This document shows, one piece after another, positions 18,412 to 26,260 of a DNA stretch of 62,617 nt. The DNA comes from Methylacidiphilales bacterium (GTDB lineage Bacteria; Verrucomicrobiota; Verrucomicrobiia; Methylacidiphilales; UBA1321): positions 1 to 62,617 of the forward strand of contig JAJSLK010000079.1 of NCBI GenBank assembly GCA_021272165.1, in the 5' to 3' direction. Within the stretch, counting starts at the first letter, position 1, and each line of letters opens with the position of its first letter. The notes beneath the pieces were generated by a model. It searched no databases. It was not told where the DNA came from and worked only from the letters and a program-made list of their open reading frames with translations. A program made the translations under genes and the position numbers.

Positions 18412-19911
18412 TCAGAAGCGATAGCCGCCCGTCCGGAATACGTTCTCGCCCGGGTACGGCATACCGGCCGGATTCGGTGTGAAAATCTCTGACATCTCCA
18501 GCAGCTTGAACGCATCAAAAAGTACCGCGCCACAATGATTGAACGCCACTGCCGCGTGATGGTGGAACCGGCCCAGCAACACGTGCCGGTAAAACCGGCG
18601 GAAACCCGGAATGTGCGCCGTTCCCGTACAACCGAACGTCTTCGGGTCCATGTCCAGGAAATGTCCCTCGGCAATGTAGGCCCGCAGCCGGTCCCCCACG
18701 CCATGGACCTGCACCACCGTGATCGGCGATCCCGCGATTTGTCCCTCAATCGTTCCCCGCGTGATGTCCGGCGCCGTTTCCGGCTCCATCAACCGCTTCA
18801 TGATCACCTGATGTTTCATCTCCGCGCCCTTCAGCAGCCGCGGTGCCGTGTTCCCGCAATGGAACATCCCCACCATTTCGCCCACTGGAAAATTCTTCAG
18901 CGAGGCGTGCAAATCCTTCGGAATGCTGTGATTGATGTCCAGAATCGTCACCGTCTGGTCCGACGCATACTGGCTCAGCAGTTCCGCCGCCAGTGAATAG
19001 CAATCATTCTCGCACGCGATCGGGAAACCCTTGTCCGCCATCCGGCCGTTGATGAAACAGGGCACATGCTTCAGCGCGAATTCCTGCTCCGACCAGCATT
19101 GGCTCGCCGCGCCCGAAAGCTTCAGCGCATCTCGGAAATTCATCACCGCTTTCTCATAATCAGAAAGCCGTCCCACAAATTCCGCGTCCTCCGGCACGCC
19201 CGCCACCGCCTTCTTCATATTCTCCGCGATGGCCGGCTGACCGCCCGCCGCCTTGATCTTCTTCACCTCGTTGATCAGGTCGAAAAGCCCCAGTTCCTCC
19301 ACCTCCATTCCGATCGAATTGATCGACGCCACGTTGTAATTGCATGTCTCGAAATCGCGCGGCCTCGGCCCAAACAGGCCCAGCGTCGCGTTGCGCGCGC
19401 CCTTCACCACCTTCATCACCTTGATGAAATGAAGGATTTCCACCACGCCTTCCTCCGCGTTCACCACAGGGGCCTCGGGAATGTGCATCTTCTGCAACAA
19501 TCCCCGTTTCTCCACCGCCAGCACCGCCGAAAGCAAACCGCACAGCGCGTCACCCCGTTTCGAAAGCAGGCTGTCCGCACTCTCCTCCGCCGCCGCCAAG
19601 ATCATCGCGAACCCATCAAACTCCTTCAGGAAAACTGCGTCCTCGATTTCCGGCGAAAAATTGCCGAGGAAGAAAACCACCGCATCGACGCCCGCTTTCT
19701 TCAACTGCTCCACCGCCTCATGCGCGTGCGCCTTGGTCTCGATAATCCGGCATTCGCCCTGCGGCACCACCAGTCGCACGCCCGCCGCGGCCGCACCTCG
19801 GACCAGCCGTTCCGTTCGTTCTTCCGAAAGGGAGCGGGGAAAACAATTGCGCGAGGCCGAAACGAGGCCGAGGGTGATGTCCGGGGAGAATTTGCCGAGG
19901 GGTAGGTACAT
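18412..19911 (-). CDS. sugar isomerase of the L-fucose/L-arabinose isomerase fold, probable arabinose isomerase
   Basis: This is about 499 residues from the ATG at 19909-19911. The frame stays open another ~125 codons upstream but there it only mirrors the kinase gene. The C-terminal third shows the FucI-like active-site plan: CWSEQEFALKHVPCFINGR, then GFPIACENDCYS (metal-binding Asp), then MVGMFHCGN (metal-binding His). The N-terminal half has FFLGNFSPEIEDAVF and GLFGPRPRDFETC. It is not a close match to the classical E. coli-type AraA as I know it. Because it lies between a ribulokinase and AraD, L-arabinose to L-ribulose is the likely reaction, but L-fucose or another aldose is possible. 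Confidence 0.7.
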   Translation of the reverse strand: MYLPLGKFSPDITLGLVSASRNCFPRSLSEERTERLVRGAAAAGVRLVVPQGECRIIETKAHAHEAVEQLKKAGVDAVVFFLGNFSPEIEDAVFLKEFDGFAMILAAAEESADSLLSKRGDALCGLLSAVLAVEKRGLLQKMHIPEAPVVNAEEGVVEILHFIKVMKVVKGARNATLGLFGPRPRDFETCNYNVASINSIGMEVEELGLFDLINEVKKIKAAGGQPAIAENMKKAVAGVPEDAEFVGRLSDYEKAVMNFRDALKLSGAASQCWSEQEFALKHVPCFINGRMADKGFPIACENDCYSLAAELLSQYASDQTVTILDINHSIPKDLHASLKNFPVGEMVGMFHCGNTAPRLLKGAEMKHQVIMKRLMEPETAPDITRGTIEGQIAGSPITVVQVHGVGDRLRAYIAEGHFLDMDPKTFGCTGTAHIPGFRRFYRHVLLGRFHHHAAVAFNHCGAVLFDAFKLLEMSEIFTPNPAGMPYPGENVFRTGGYRF

Positions 19912-19922
19912 ATAAGTGGTGG

Positions 19923-21605
19923 TTAATTTTTCTTCTTCTGGTCTTCCTGAATCTTGATCAGCTTCTTCATCACCTGTCCGAGGTTCGCGCTCGCCGTCAC
20001 TCCGCCAAACGCATCGTGCAGCTCGCGATAAAGAGCATAAATCTGGTTGTAAACATCGTGGTTCGTCGCATTCGGCGTGTAGGAGACGTCCTTGATCCGC
20101 GTCATTTTCGCCTGCGCCTCGCTGAAGGAAGCATGTCCGCCCTTTTCCTTCCCCGCCAGCACCGCCGCGCTCACCGCCGAGCCCAGCGCGCAGGCCTGGC
20201 TCGAACCCGCCACCTGCATCACGCGTCCCGTGATGTCGGCGTAAATTTGCATCAGCAGCGCGTTCTTCTCCGCGATTCCGCCGCAACAAACAATCTGCCG
20301 GATCGATACGCCATATTCCTCCAGCCGCTCGATGATCGCCCGCGCACCAAACGCCGTCGCCTCGATCAGGGCCCGGTAAATTTCCGCCCGGCTCGTATGC
20401 AGCGTCTGCCCCAGCAGCAATCCCGTCAGCCGCGGATCGACCAGGATTGTCCGGTTTCCGTTATTCCAGTCGAGCGCCAACAGTCCGCTCTGTCCCGGCT
20501 TCATTGCCGCCGCTTCCCGCGTCAGCTCAGCGTGCAGCTTCGCGTCGCCCTGGCAGACCACCTCGACGAACCAGTTGAAGATATCGCCTACCGCCGATTG
20601 CCCCGCCTCGATGCCGTAATAGCCCGGTAGAATCGCCCCTTTGACGATTCCACAGATGCCCGGGATATCCGCCACTTTTTTGTCGGCCGAAACAATCGCG
20701 CAGTCGCACGTCGATGTCCCGATCGCCTTCACCAGCACGCCCGGCTGGATGCCCGAGCCGATCGCGCCGTAATGGACGTCAAACTCGCCGATCGCAATCG
20801 GGATTCCTTCCGGCAGGCCCAGTTTCTTCGCCCACTCCGCGCAAAGCGTCCCCGCCGCCACCGTGGCATCGTGCGCCTTCTCATAAAGGCGGGTGCGCAA
20901 CGGTGCCAGCTTCGGATCGAGCTTCGCTAAAAATTCTTCGTCTGGCAGACCATTCCAGTCCGGCGCATAAAGCGCCTTGTGCCCGGCCGCACAAACTCCC
21001 CGTTTGACCTGCCGCGGATCGGCCACGCCCGCCAGCACCGCCGGCATATAATCCGCCAATTCGACCCAACTGTAAGCCGCCGCGAAAACGTCCGGCGCCA
21101 CATTCAGGCAATGCCATATCTTCGACCAGAACCATTCCGACGAATAAGTCTGGCCGCACTTCGCAAGATAATGCGGGCGATGCTCCGCCGCAATCCGCGT
21201 GATCTCCGCCGCCTCACGATGACTCGTGTGATCCTTCCACAACCAGCACTGCGCCGCCAGGTTCTTGGCCCATTTCGGATCGAGCGCCAGCGGTATATTC
21301 TTTTCATTCACCGGAATCGGACTCGATCCCGTCGTGTCCACCCCGATGCCGATCACCTGCGCCGCCGAGAAATCCTTCTTTTGCGTCGCCTGCGCCAGGG
21401 CCGCCGTTACGCTTTTCTCCAGCCCCAGCAGGTAATCAGCCGGGTTCTGCCGTGCCAGGTGATGGTCGCCCGGATCGAGCAAAACGCCCTTGTTTCCGCT
21501 CGGGTAATCGACCACCGCCGTACCCAGTTCCTCGCCGTTTGAGCACCTCACCACCAGGGCCCGCACACTGTTCGTTCCGTAATCTATGCCGATGGTAAAA
21601 GCCAT
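19923..21605 (-). CDS. araB: ribulokinase (FGGY carbohydrate kinase)
   Basis: This is 560 residues from the ATG at 21603-21605, chosen because FGGY kinases begin right before the phosphate-binding IGIDYGTNSVRALVV. An ATG 33 nt further upstream is also possible. GIGVDTTGSSPIPV and GIEAGQSAVGDIFNWFV (with its lead-in CGIVKGAILPGYY) mark the ribulokinase branch, and CCGGIAEKNALLMQIYADI is the C-terminal ATP-site motif. It phosphorylates L-ribulose. It is the first gene of the operon, with an 11-nt gap to the isomerase; no araC-type regulator is adjacent. Confidence 0.9.
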   Translation of the reverse strand: MAFTIGIDYGTNSVRALVVRCSNGEELGTAVVDYPSGNKGVLLDPGDHHLARQNPADYLLGLEKSVTAALAQATQKKDFSAAQVIGIGVDTTGSSPIPVNEKNIPLALDPKWAKNLAAQCWLWKDHTSHREAAEITRIAAEHRPHYLAKCGQTYSSEWFWSKIWHCLNVAPDVFAAAYSWVELADYMPAVLAGVADPRQVKRGVCAAGHKALYAPDWNGLPDEEFLAKLDPKLAPLRTRLYEKAHDATVAAGTLCAEWAKKLGLPEGIPIAIGEFDVHYGAIGSGIQPGVLVKAIGTSTCDCAIVSADKKVADIPGICGIVKGAILPGYYGIEAGQSAVGDIFNWFVEVVCQGDAKLHAELTREAAAMKPGQSGLLALDWNNGNRTILVDPRLTGLLLGQTLHTSRAEIYRALIEATAFGARAIIERLEEYGVSIRQIVCCGGIAEKNALLMQIYADITGRVMQVAGSSQACALGSAVSAAVLAGKEKGGHASFSEAQAKMTRIKDVSYTPNATNHDVYNQIYALYRELHDAFGGVTASANLGQVMKKLIKIQEDQKKKN

Positions 21606-22008
21606 AAATTGAGAGAGAAATCTTGTACCACGTCCCATCTTGCAGGCCTAAAAGTAATTTCTAACAATACCGCTCTACAACGGGTCTTTTCCTCTCTTTA
21701 AATCCGCCCTTCCCGAGTAAAGGCCTGTATTGTTTCCTTAGCAAAGACACAACCGCAATCAGCCAGGAATTGCAATAACGTGAATCCCTACTGGAGCTTC
21801 TTGCCTCGAGAAACGGCCAGGGATCAGAAAAGAGTGGTTTTTTATATCAAGAGTGTGGAATCTCAATTGCCACTATCTACCACGAAACGCAAGAAGGCCA
21901 AGCAGAAGACCCATCCAGAATTAAACCAGGGGACGACTGAAACGTTACAAATACGCCGTATTGGAATTTTCTGTGAAAGGCCCGGTTAAATTGTAATAAA
22001 GTTTATTT
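21606..22008. other. intergenic region between divergent araB and FG-GAP genes
   Basis: These 403 nt separate two divergent transcripts and must hold both promoters. Base composition drops compared with the flanking genes. An open frame of 69 codons at 21780-21989 has no recognisable features and I do not annotate it. No clear operator, riboswitch or tRNA was found. Confidence 0.4.
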
Positions 22009-23703
22009 GTGAAACACTTTCATGGTCTTGCGCCTTGTCCTGCCCCTTTAAGTGGCGCATTTGGGCTACTTATTTTGCTGAGTTCATTTGCAGCGGCGGC
22101 AGGGCCGACACCGGTGATCCAGACCAACTTCAATAATTACCTCGTGCAGGACAATCCATGGGCAGGGGTGAGCAGCAAGGGGCCTTTTTCGGTTTTTCCG
22201 GGCAACCAGCCGGTCATCGATGATACGGGAGTAATTAACGACCAGACCACCTTGGGACCGAGCGTTGGCGTGGGCGATTTGAACGGGGATGGGCTACCCG
22301 ACCTGGTGGTGGGCGATGCGCATGGCTTTTTCTGGTTTTTCCCGAATAGCGGGACGCCGAACAAACCGAAGTTCACGCATGGGGAAGTGATGCCAGTGTG
22401 GCTGGGTTTTTATCCGCGATTAGACAATCAAGACGAGTTTAGCCAGGGCGGAGCCAGCAATGTGATCCCGCATTTGCAACTGGTCGACCTGTCCGGCACA
22501 GGGAAACTTGATATTGTGGCAGGGAATTACGCGGGACGGCTTTTCATCGTGCGGAACCGCGGGACGACAACTTCGCCTGCTTTCAAGATGCCGGAGCATG
22601 TGACTGAGGATGAAATACCGACACGCCTGAACGGGGTGTTGTGGACTAATTTCCTGTGCCCGTTTCTTTACAACTGGTACGGAACGGGAAATCTGGATCT
22701 GATCCTGGGTGACGGGAGCTATTCGGCGAACAGTATTTTCCTGCTGGCGAACCAAGGCTCGAATGAGCGGCCCATTTACAACGAACGGAATACGCTAAAA
22801 ATCATTCCGGGCATGGGCCGGGAACACCTGACGCCACAGGTGGTCGACTGGAACAATGACGGCAAGCCGGACATCATTACGGGCGAACGAACCGGGCATA
22901 TTGAGGTGTTCCTGAATACGTCAACGGACCCGAAGAACCCGACCTTTGCCGATGGCCAAAAGATTTCGTTCGGCGGAGAAGATACATTCGGCTCACTGAC
23001 GAACGTGACGGTGTGCGACCTGACGGGAAACAAGCTGCCGAACCTGATTATCACGAATGGCGACGGGGACATCATGTATGCGAAGAACAAGGGAACGCCG
23101 GGGCATCCGCTCTTCGACGCGCCGGTAAAGATGACGGGGCAAAATCCATTCGATTCAATCCTGATTCCGACGGGCTGGTCATGGCAACCACCACCGGGTT
23201 TGGCGCATGAACTTTTGGTAACGACAAATGCCCAGAAGGAACCGGGATTCACCGGGCCTTCAGGAACGAACATTACGACGGCCTTGCGCTATTACGTTTT
23301 CGATACAAAACCGAAGTATTTTCCGCATGACTGGTATCCACCGGAGGACGGTCATCGGATTAGTCTCGATAGTCTCCTCAATATGAATTGCGGGACAAAT
23401 TACAAGCTCAGTTTCTGGATCCGCGCGACGGGAGTAACGAATCTGGCCTATGCTTTTCATGGTGCGCAGGATGTGCCACCAGACCCCGATCATCCAAACC
23501 GGCCCAGCGGGCATTTTGAGGGAGTGGATGCCAATGGGGACACGGTGGCGGGAAGCGATTCGTGGAACCAGTACACAAACATCGTGCACATCACGTCACG
23601 GAGCTCGGACCGAACGGCGCTGGTGCCCCAGACCTTTGAGTTTACGTTCAATGGCCAGGGCAATATTTACATTACGGGTTTCGAGATTGTTCCTGATCAA
23701 TAA
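22009..23703 (+). CDS. secreted FG-GAP/VCBS-repeat protein
   Basis: This is 564 residues from a GTG. A signal peptide (hydrophobic core GAFGLLILLSSFAAAA) implies export. At least four FG-GAP-like blades follow with Ca-binding-type loops: DLNGDGLPDLVVG, DLSGTGKLDIVAG, DWNNDGKPDIITG and DLTGNKLPNLIIT, spaced about 60-100 residues apart. This suggests a beta-propeller over residues ~75-380. The C-terminal ~150 residues (SLLNMNCGTNYKLSFWIR, ending NIYITGFEIVPDQ) look like a carbohydrate-binding-type jelly roll. Its binding target is unknown. Confidence 0.7.
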   Translation: MKHFHGLAPCPAPLSGAFGLLILLSSFAAAAGPTPVIQTNFNNYLVQDNPWAGVSSKGPFSVFPGNQPVIDDTGVINDQTTLGPSVGVGDLNGDGLPDLVVGDAHGFFWFFPNSGTPNKPKFTHGEVMPVWLGFYPRLDNQDEFSQGGASNVIPHLQLVDLSGTGKLDIVAGNYAGRLFIVRNRGTTTSPAFKMPEHVTEDEIPTRLNGVLWTNFLCPFLYNWYGTGNLDLILGDGSYSANSIFLLANQGSNERPIYNERNTLKIIPGMGREHLTPQVVDWNNDGKPDIITGERTGHIEVFLNTSTDPKNPTFADGQKISFGGEDTFGSLTNVTVCDLTGNKLPNLIITNGDGDIMYAKNKGTPGHPLFDAPVKMTGQNPFDSILIPTGWSWQPPPGLAHELLVTTNAQKEPGFTGPSGTNITTALRYYVFDTKPKYFPHDWYPPEDGHRISLDSLLNMNCGTNYKLSFWIRATGVTNLAYAFHGAQDVPPDPDHPNRPSGHFEGVDANGDTVAGSDSWNQYTNIVHITSRSSDRTALVPQTFEFTFNGQGNIYITGFEIVPDQ

Positions 23704-23718
23704 GACAACAAGGGTGTA

Positions 23719-23749
23719 CTTCGCGAGGGGTTCGAAACCCACCTCGAAG
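23719..23749. other. imperfect hairpin after the FG-GAP gene
   Basis: CTTCG (23719-23723) can pair with CGAAG (23745-23749), and GGTTCGAAACC sits in the middle, 16 nt after the stop codon. No T-run follows, so it is not a clear intrinsic terminator. The GGGTTCGAAACCC core is reminiscent of a tRNA T-arm, but no tRNA could be assembled around it. Confidence 0.35.
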
Positions 23750-23873
23750 AAACCAAGAAATGGAGATGCCGCCTTGATCGTTTTGGTCGCACTTTTGGTA
23801 ACACTCGTTTCTAATTGAACTTTCTCCGCATAGTGAGGTCGTCTGGTGCTGGATGCGCGCCAGGGGGCGAATC

Positions 23874-24404
23874 CTATACTTGGTTATTCCAAGGCAACTT
23901 GGCGAGCAGGAGTCCCATGCCGCACCAGTCCGTGATGCCAGCAAAGACGAGTCCCGCGCCGACGAGGGCAGATAGGCCGATGAAATAGGGGTGGACAAAG
24001 AGGGCAAGCAACACACCGACGAGCACAAGCAAGCCCGCAACAATGCGAACCTGGCGCTCGAGACTGATCACCTTCGTCGTGCCGCGATTAACAGGAAGAC
24101 CGGCGTCAATCCAAGCCAGTGTACCGCCTTCGACGACGACGGCATTCTTGAGACCTTCCCTGGCCAATTTTTCCGCGGCCTTGGAGGCGCGTCCGCCGGA
24201 ACGGCAGAGTAAATAGGCGGGTTGGTCTTTGAGCAGCTCGCCAGATGCGAGGAGGGCTTGCGGATTAAATTGATCGAGCGGCACGTTGTGCGTCTGGGGC
24301 ACATGAACTTCGGCAAATTCAACCGGAGTGCGGACATCAAGCACAGTCAGACCGAGTCGGGAGGTCAGCAGGTGTTGCAGTTCGGCAGGCTTGATAGTTT
24401 TCAT
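23874..24404 (-). CDS. rhodanese-domain membrane protein with DUF2892-like tail
   Basis: This is 176 residues from the ATG at 24402-24404. Residues ~8-100 form a rhodanese domain (LTVLDVRTPVEFAEVHVP) with the active-site loop YLLCRSGGRAS, so the catalytic cysteine is present. The C-terminal ~60 residues are hydrophobic, with two membrane spans and the ending GITDWCGMGLLLAKLPWN. This is the DUF2892-like arrangement often fused to rhodaneses. It likely handles sulfane sulfur at the inner membrane. It lies 22 nt downstream of the 3' remnant of a cysteine-desulfurase-like gene, a natural sulfur-transfer partner. Confidence 0.85.
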   Translation of the reverse strand: MKTIKPAELQHLLTSRLGLTVLDVRTPVEFAEVHVPQTHNVPLDQFNPQALLASGELLKDQPAYLLCRSGGRASKAAEKLAREGLKNAVVVEGGTLAWIDAGLPVNRGTTKVISLERQVRIVAGLLVLVGVLLALFVHPYFIGLSALVGAGLVFAGITDWCGMGLLLAKLPWNNQV

Positions 24405-24426
24405 GGTAGAACCCAAGCGTCTAATA

Positions 24427-24558
24427 TCAGGCCTTTTTGAGTTGATGCAAGGCCCGGACCAGGACATCCACTTCCTGCCGCGTGTTGTAAAACGCGAGCG
24501 AAACACGCACTGGGCGATCTGTCGTGATGGGAAGGATTCCAGCAACAAATATTATCTC
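24427..24558 (-). pseudogene. 3' remnant of a class V aminotransferase (cysteine-desulfurase-like)
   Basis: On the minus strand a frame ending at TGA (24427-24429) reads ILPITTDRPVRVSLAFYNTR, then QEVDVLVRALHQLKKA. The RVSLAFYNTR-x-EVDxLVxAL ending is the standard C-terminus of cysteine desulfurase-type PLP enzymes. Only ~40 codons remain. The homology stops next to the end of the histidine kinase gene (stop 24566), so the rest of the gene has been lost or displaced. It was probably co-transcribed with the rhodanese gene. This marks a recombination joint. Confidence 0.7.
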
Positions 24559-24565
24559 TTCGGAG

Positions 24566-26260
24566 TCAATCGAGGTAGTTGCGGATGGTTTCCACCAGGA
24601 CCTTTAAATCAAAAGGTTTAGCCAAAAAAGTATAGTCACCCTTGGCGACCGGGCTATCCCCCGCCATTTTCATGCTGTATCCGCTCATAATAATGATCTT
24701 GAGCGAAGGTTTGGCTTTCCACAGTTTTTCGGACAATTCCAATCCATTGATACCTTTGGGCATCCTCATATCGGTGATGACCAATTTAATGGTATCCCCA
24801 TGTTGTTCCCATAAGCCCAATGCCTCTTGGCCATTGGCAGCCGGTAGGACCCGATAACCGAGCATGGTCAAAGCGTGGGCGGTTACCTGGAGGAGTGCTT
24901 CCTCATCTTCCACCAGCAGGATGGTTTCATTTTGACTCTTGATCGCGGGCAGTCGAGACGTAGTCGTCTGCGCCACTTCCGTTTTTAACGAAAGAGGGAA
25001 GTAGAGACGGAAGCTGGTACCCCGCCCCACGGCGCTTTCCACATTCATCCAGCCTTTGTGCTGATGCACAATCCCATACGTCGAGGCCAGACCCAGCCCG
25101 GTTCCCTTGCCAATTTCTTTCGTGGTAAAAAATGGTTCGAACAGATGCTTAAGAACATCCGCATCCATACCGCAGCCTGTATCGCTGACGCACAGACAAA
25201 CGAACTGTCCGGGCCGTGATTCCGGATAGAGATGGAGGTTATCGCAGGTAATCTCCGCCAAACTGGTTCCCAAGGTAAGTGTGCCGCCGTTCGGCATCGC
25301 GTCCCTCGCGTTGAGGCAGAGATTCATCACGGCCTGATCCAACATGGCCGCATCGGCTTCAACCCAAAGTTCTCGACTGCTTGGGAGTAAACGACAGGAA
25401 ATATCTTCACCGAGCAGGCGTTCGAGCATTTTGAGCAGATTGGTCAATGCGGCGTTAATCTCCAGATGCCTGGGGTTCATCGCCTGCCGGCGACTAAAGA
25501 GGAGTAATTGTCGCGTGAGGCTGGCGGCGCGTTTTGCCAGAGTTTCCAAATCGTGTAGCAACGATAGGGCTTCCTCGGGCAGTTGCTGCTGGATTTGCAA
25601 TATTTCCAGTTTCAGGACCATGGCGGCCAAAATGTTGTTGAAATCATGAGCCACGCCGCCTGCGAGCTGTCCGACCACCTCCATTTTCTGGGCTTGCCGG
25701 AGCTGTTCCTCCAGGGCTTTGCGTGCGGTAATATCAGCGACCACTGCACGCACCTCCTTCCCATCGTGCGATAGCGTGGCCTCGATTTCCACGATTAAAG
25801 GCAGCCTGCCGTCTTTTACCAAAGCAATCTCGCAGGTTTGTTTGACCTGGGTGGCAAAGACCTCTTTCAACCAGTTGTTGAAAATAGGCCGAGTCCGCTC
25901 GGAAACAAACGATTCAAAACGGCCGCCTACGAGTCGAGCGCGTTCAACCCCCAGCAGTCGCGCTCCCGGCAGATTTACTTCGCGGATGGCGCCATCGGCC
26001 AAAAGGGCGAAGTAACCGACGGGAGCAAAATCGTACAGATCCGTCGCGCGCTCCAACGCTGCTTCCATTCGGGCCCGTGACTCTTGTAATTCCTCATTCT
26101 GCAACTCCAATTCGAGCTGATGGACTTGCAGTTCGTGGACGAGTCGTTGCGTTTGGGCTGGCGAACTCTGGGTGTCAGCTTCGGGCAGAGTTTTCAGCTT
26201 CTTCTCGGCGCGGTGGCGCAATTTCGCTGATTGCTTGGATTGAGGCGAGTTGTTGTTCAT
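24566..26260 (-). CDS. PAS-containing hybrid sensor histidine kinase
   Basis: This 564-residue protein lacks membrane spans, so it is cytoplasmic. Order: an N-terminal coiled coil ([20 protein letters not shown], about 42-61); a PAS domain ([20 protein letters not shown]); a HisKA domain with phospho-acceptor [13 protein letters not shown]; and a HATPase domain (N box [15 protein letters not shown] boxes DTGCGMDAD and [10 protein letters not shown]). A C-terminal receiver ([13 protein letters not shown], phospho-Asp in VITDMRMP, Lys in FLAKPFD) completes it. All catalytic motifs are intact. Its start overlaps the stop of the CheB-CheR gene by 4 nt, so the two proteins probably work together. 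Confidence 0.92.
   Translation of the reverse strand: MNNNSPQSKQSAKLRHRAEKKLKTLPEADTQSSPAQTQRLVHELQVHQLELELQNEELQESRARMEAALERATDLYDFAPVGYFALLADGAIREVNLPGARLLGVERARLVGGRFESFVSERTRPIFNNWLKEVFATQVKQTCEIALVKDGRLPLIVEIEATLSHDGKEVRAVVADITARKALEEQLRQAQKMEVVGQLAGGVAHDFNNILAAMVLKLEILQIQQQLPEEALSLLHDLETLAKRAASLTRQLLLFSRRQAMNPRHLEINAALTNLLKMLERLLGEDISCRLLPSSRELWVEADAAMLDQAVMNLCLNARDAMPNGGTLTLGTSLAEITCDNLHLYPESRPGQFVCLCVSDTGCGMDADVLKHLFEPFFTTKEIGKGTGLGLASTYGIVHQHKGWMNVESAVGRGTSFRLYFPLSLKTEVAQTTTSRLPAIKSQNETILLVEDEEALLQVTAHALTMLGYRVLPAANGQEALGLWEQHGDTIKLVITDMRMPKGINGLELSEKLWKAKPSLKIIIMSGYSMKMAGDSPVAKGDYTFLAKPFDLKVLVETIRNYLD

Noticed and set aside
19912..20289. N-terminal extension of the isomerase frame by ~125 codons
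   Set aside because: It lies inside the araB gene, is Gly/Arg/Glu-rich, and the family starts at the ATG at 19911.
21780..21989. 69-codon frame in the araB/FG-GAP divergent gap
   Set aside because: No family features and no good start; lies where promoters must be.
23719..23749. tRNA-like T-arm GGGTTCGAAACCC
   Set aside because: No acceptor, D or anticodon arms can be assembled around it; treated as a hairpin only.
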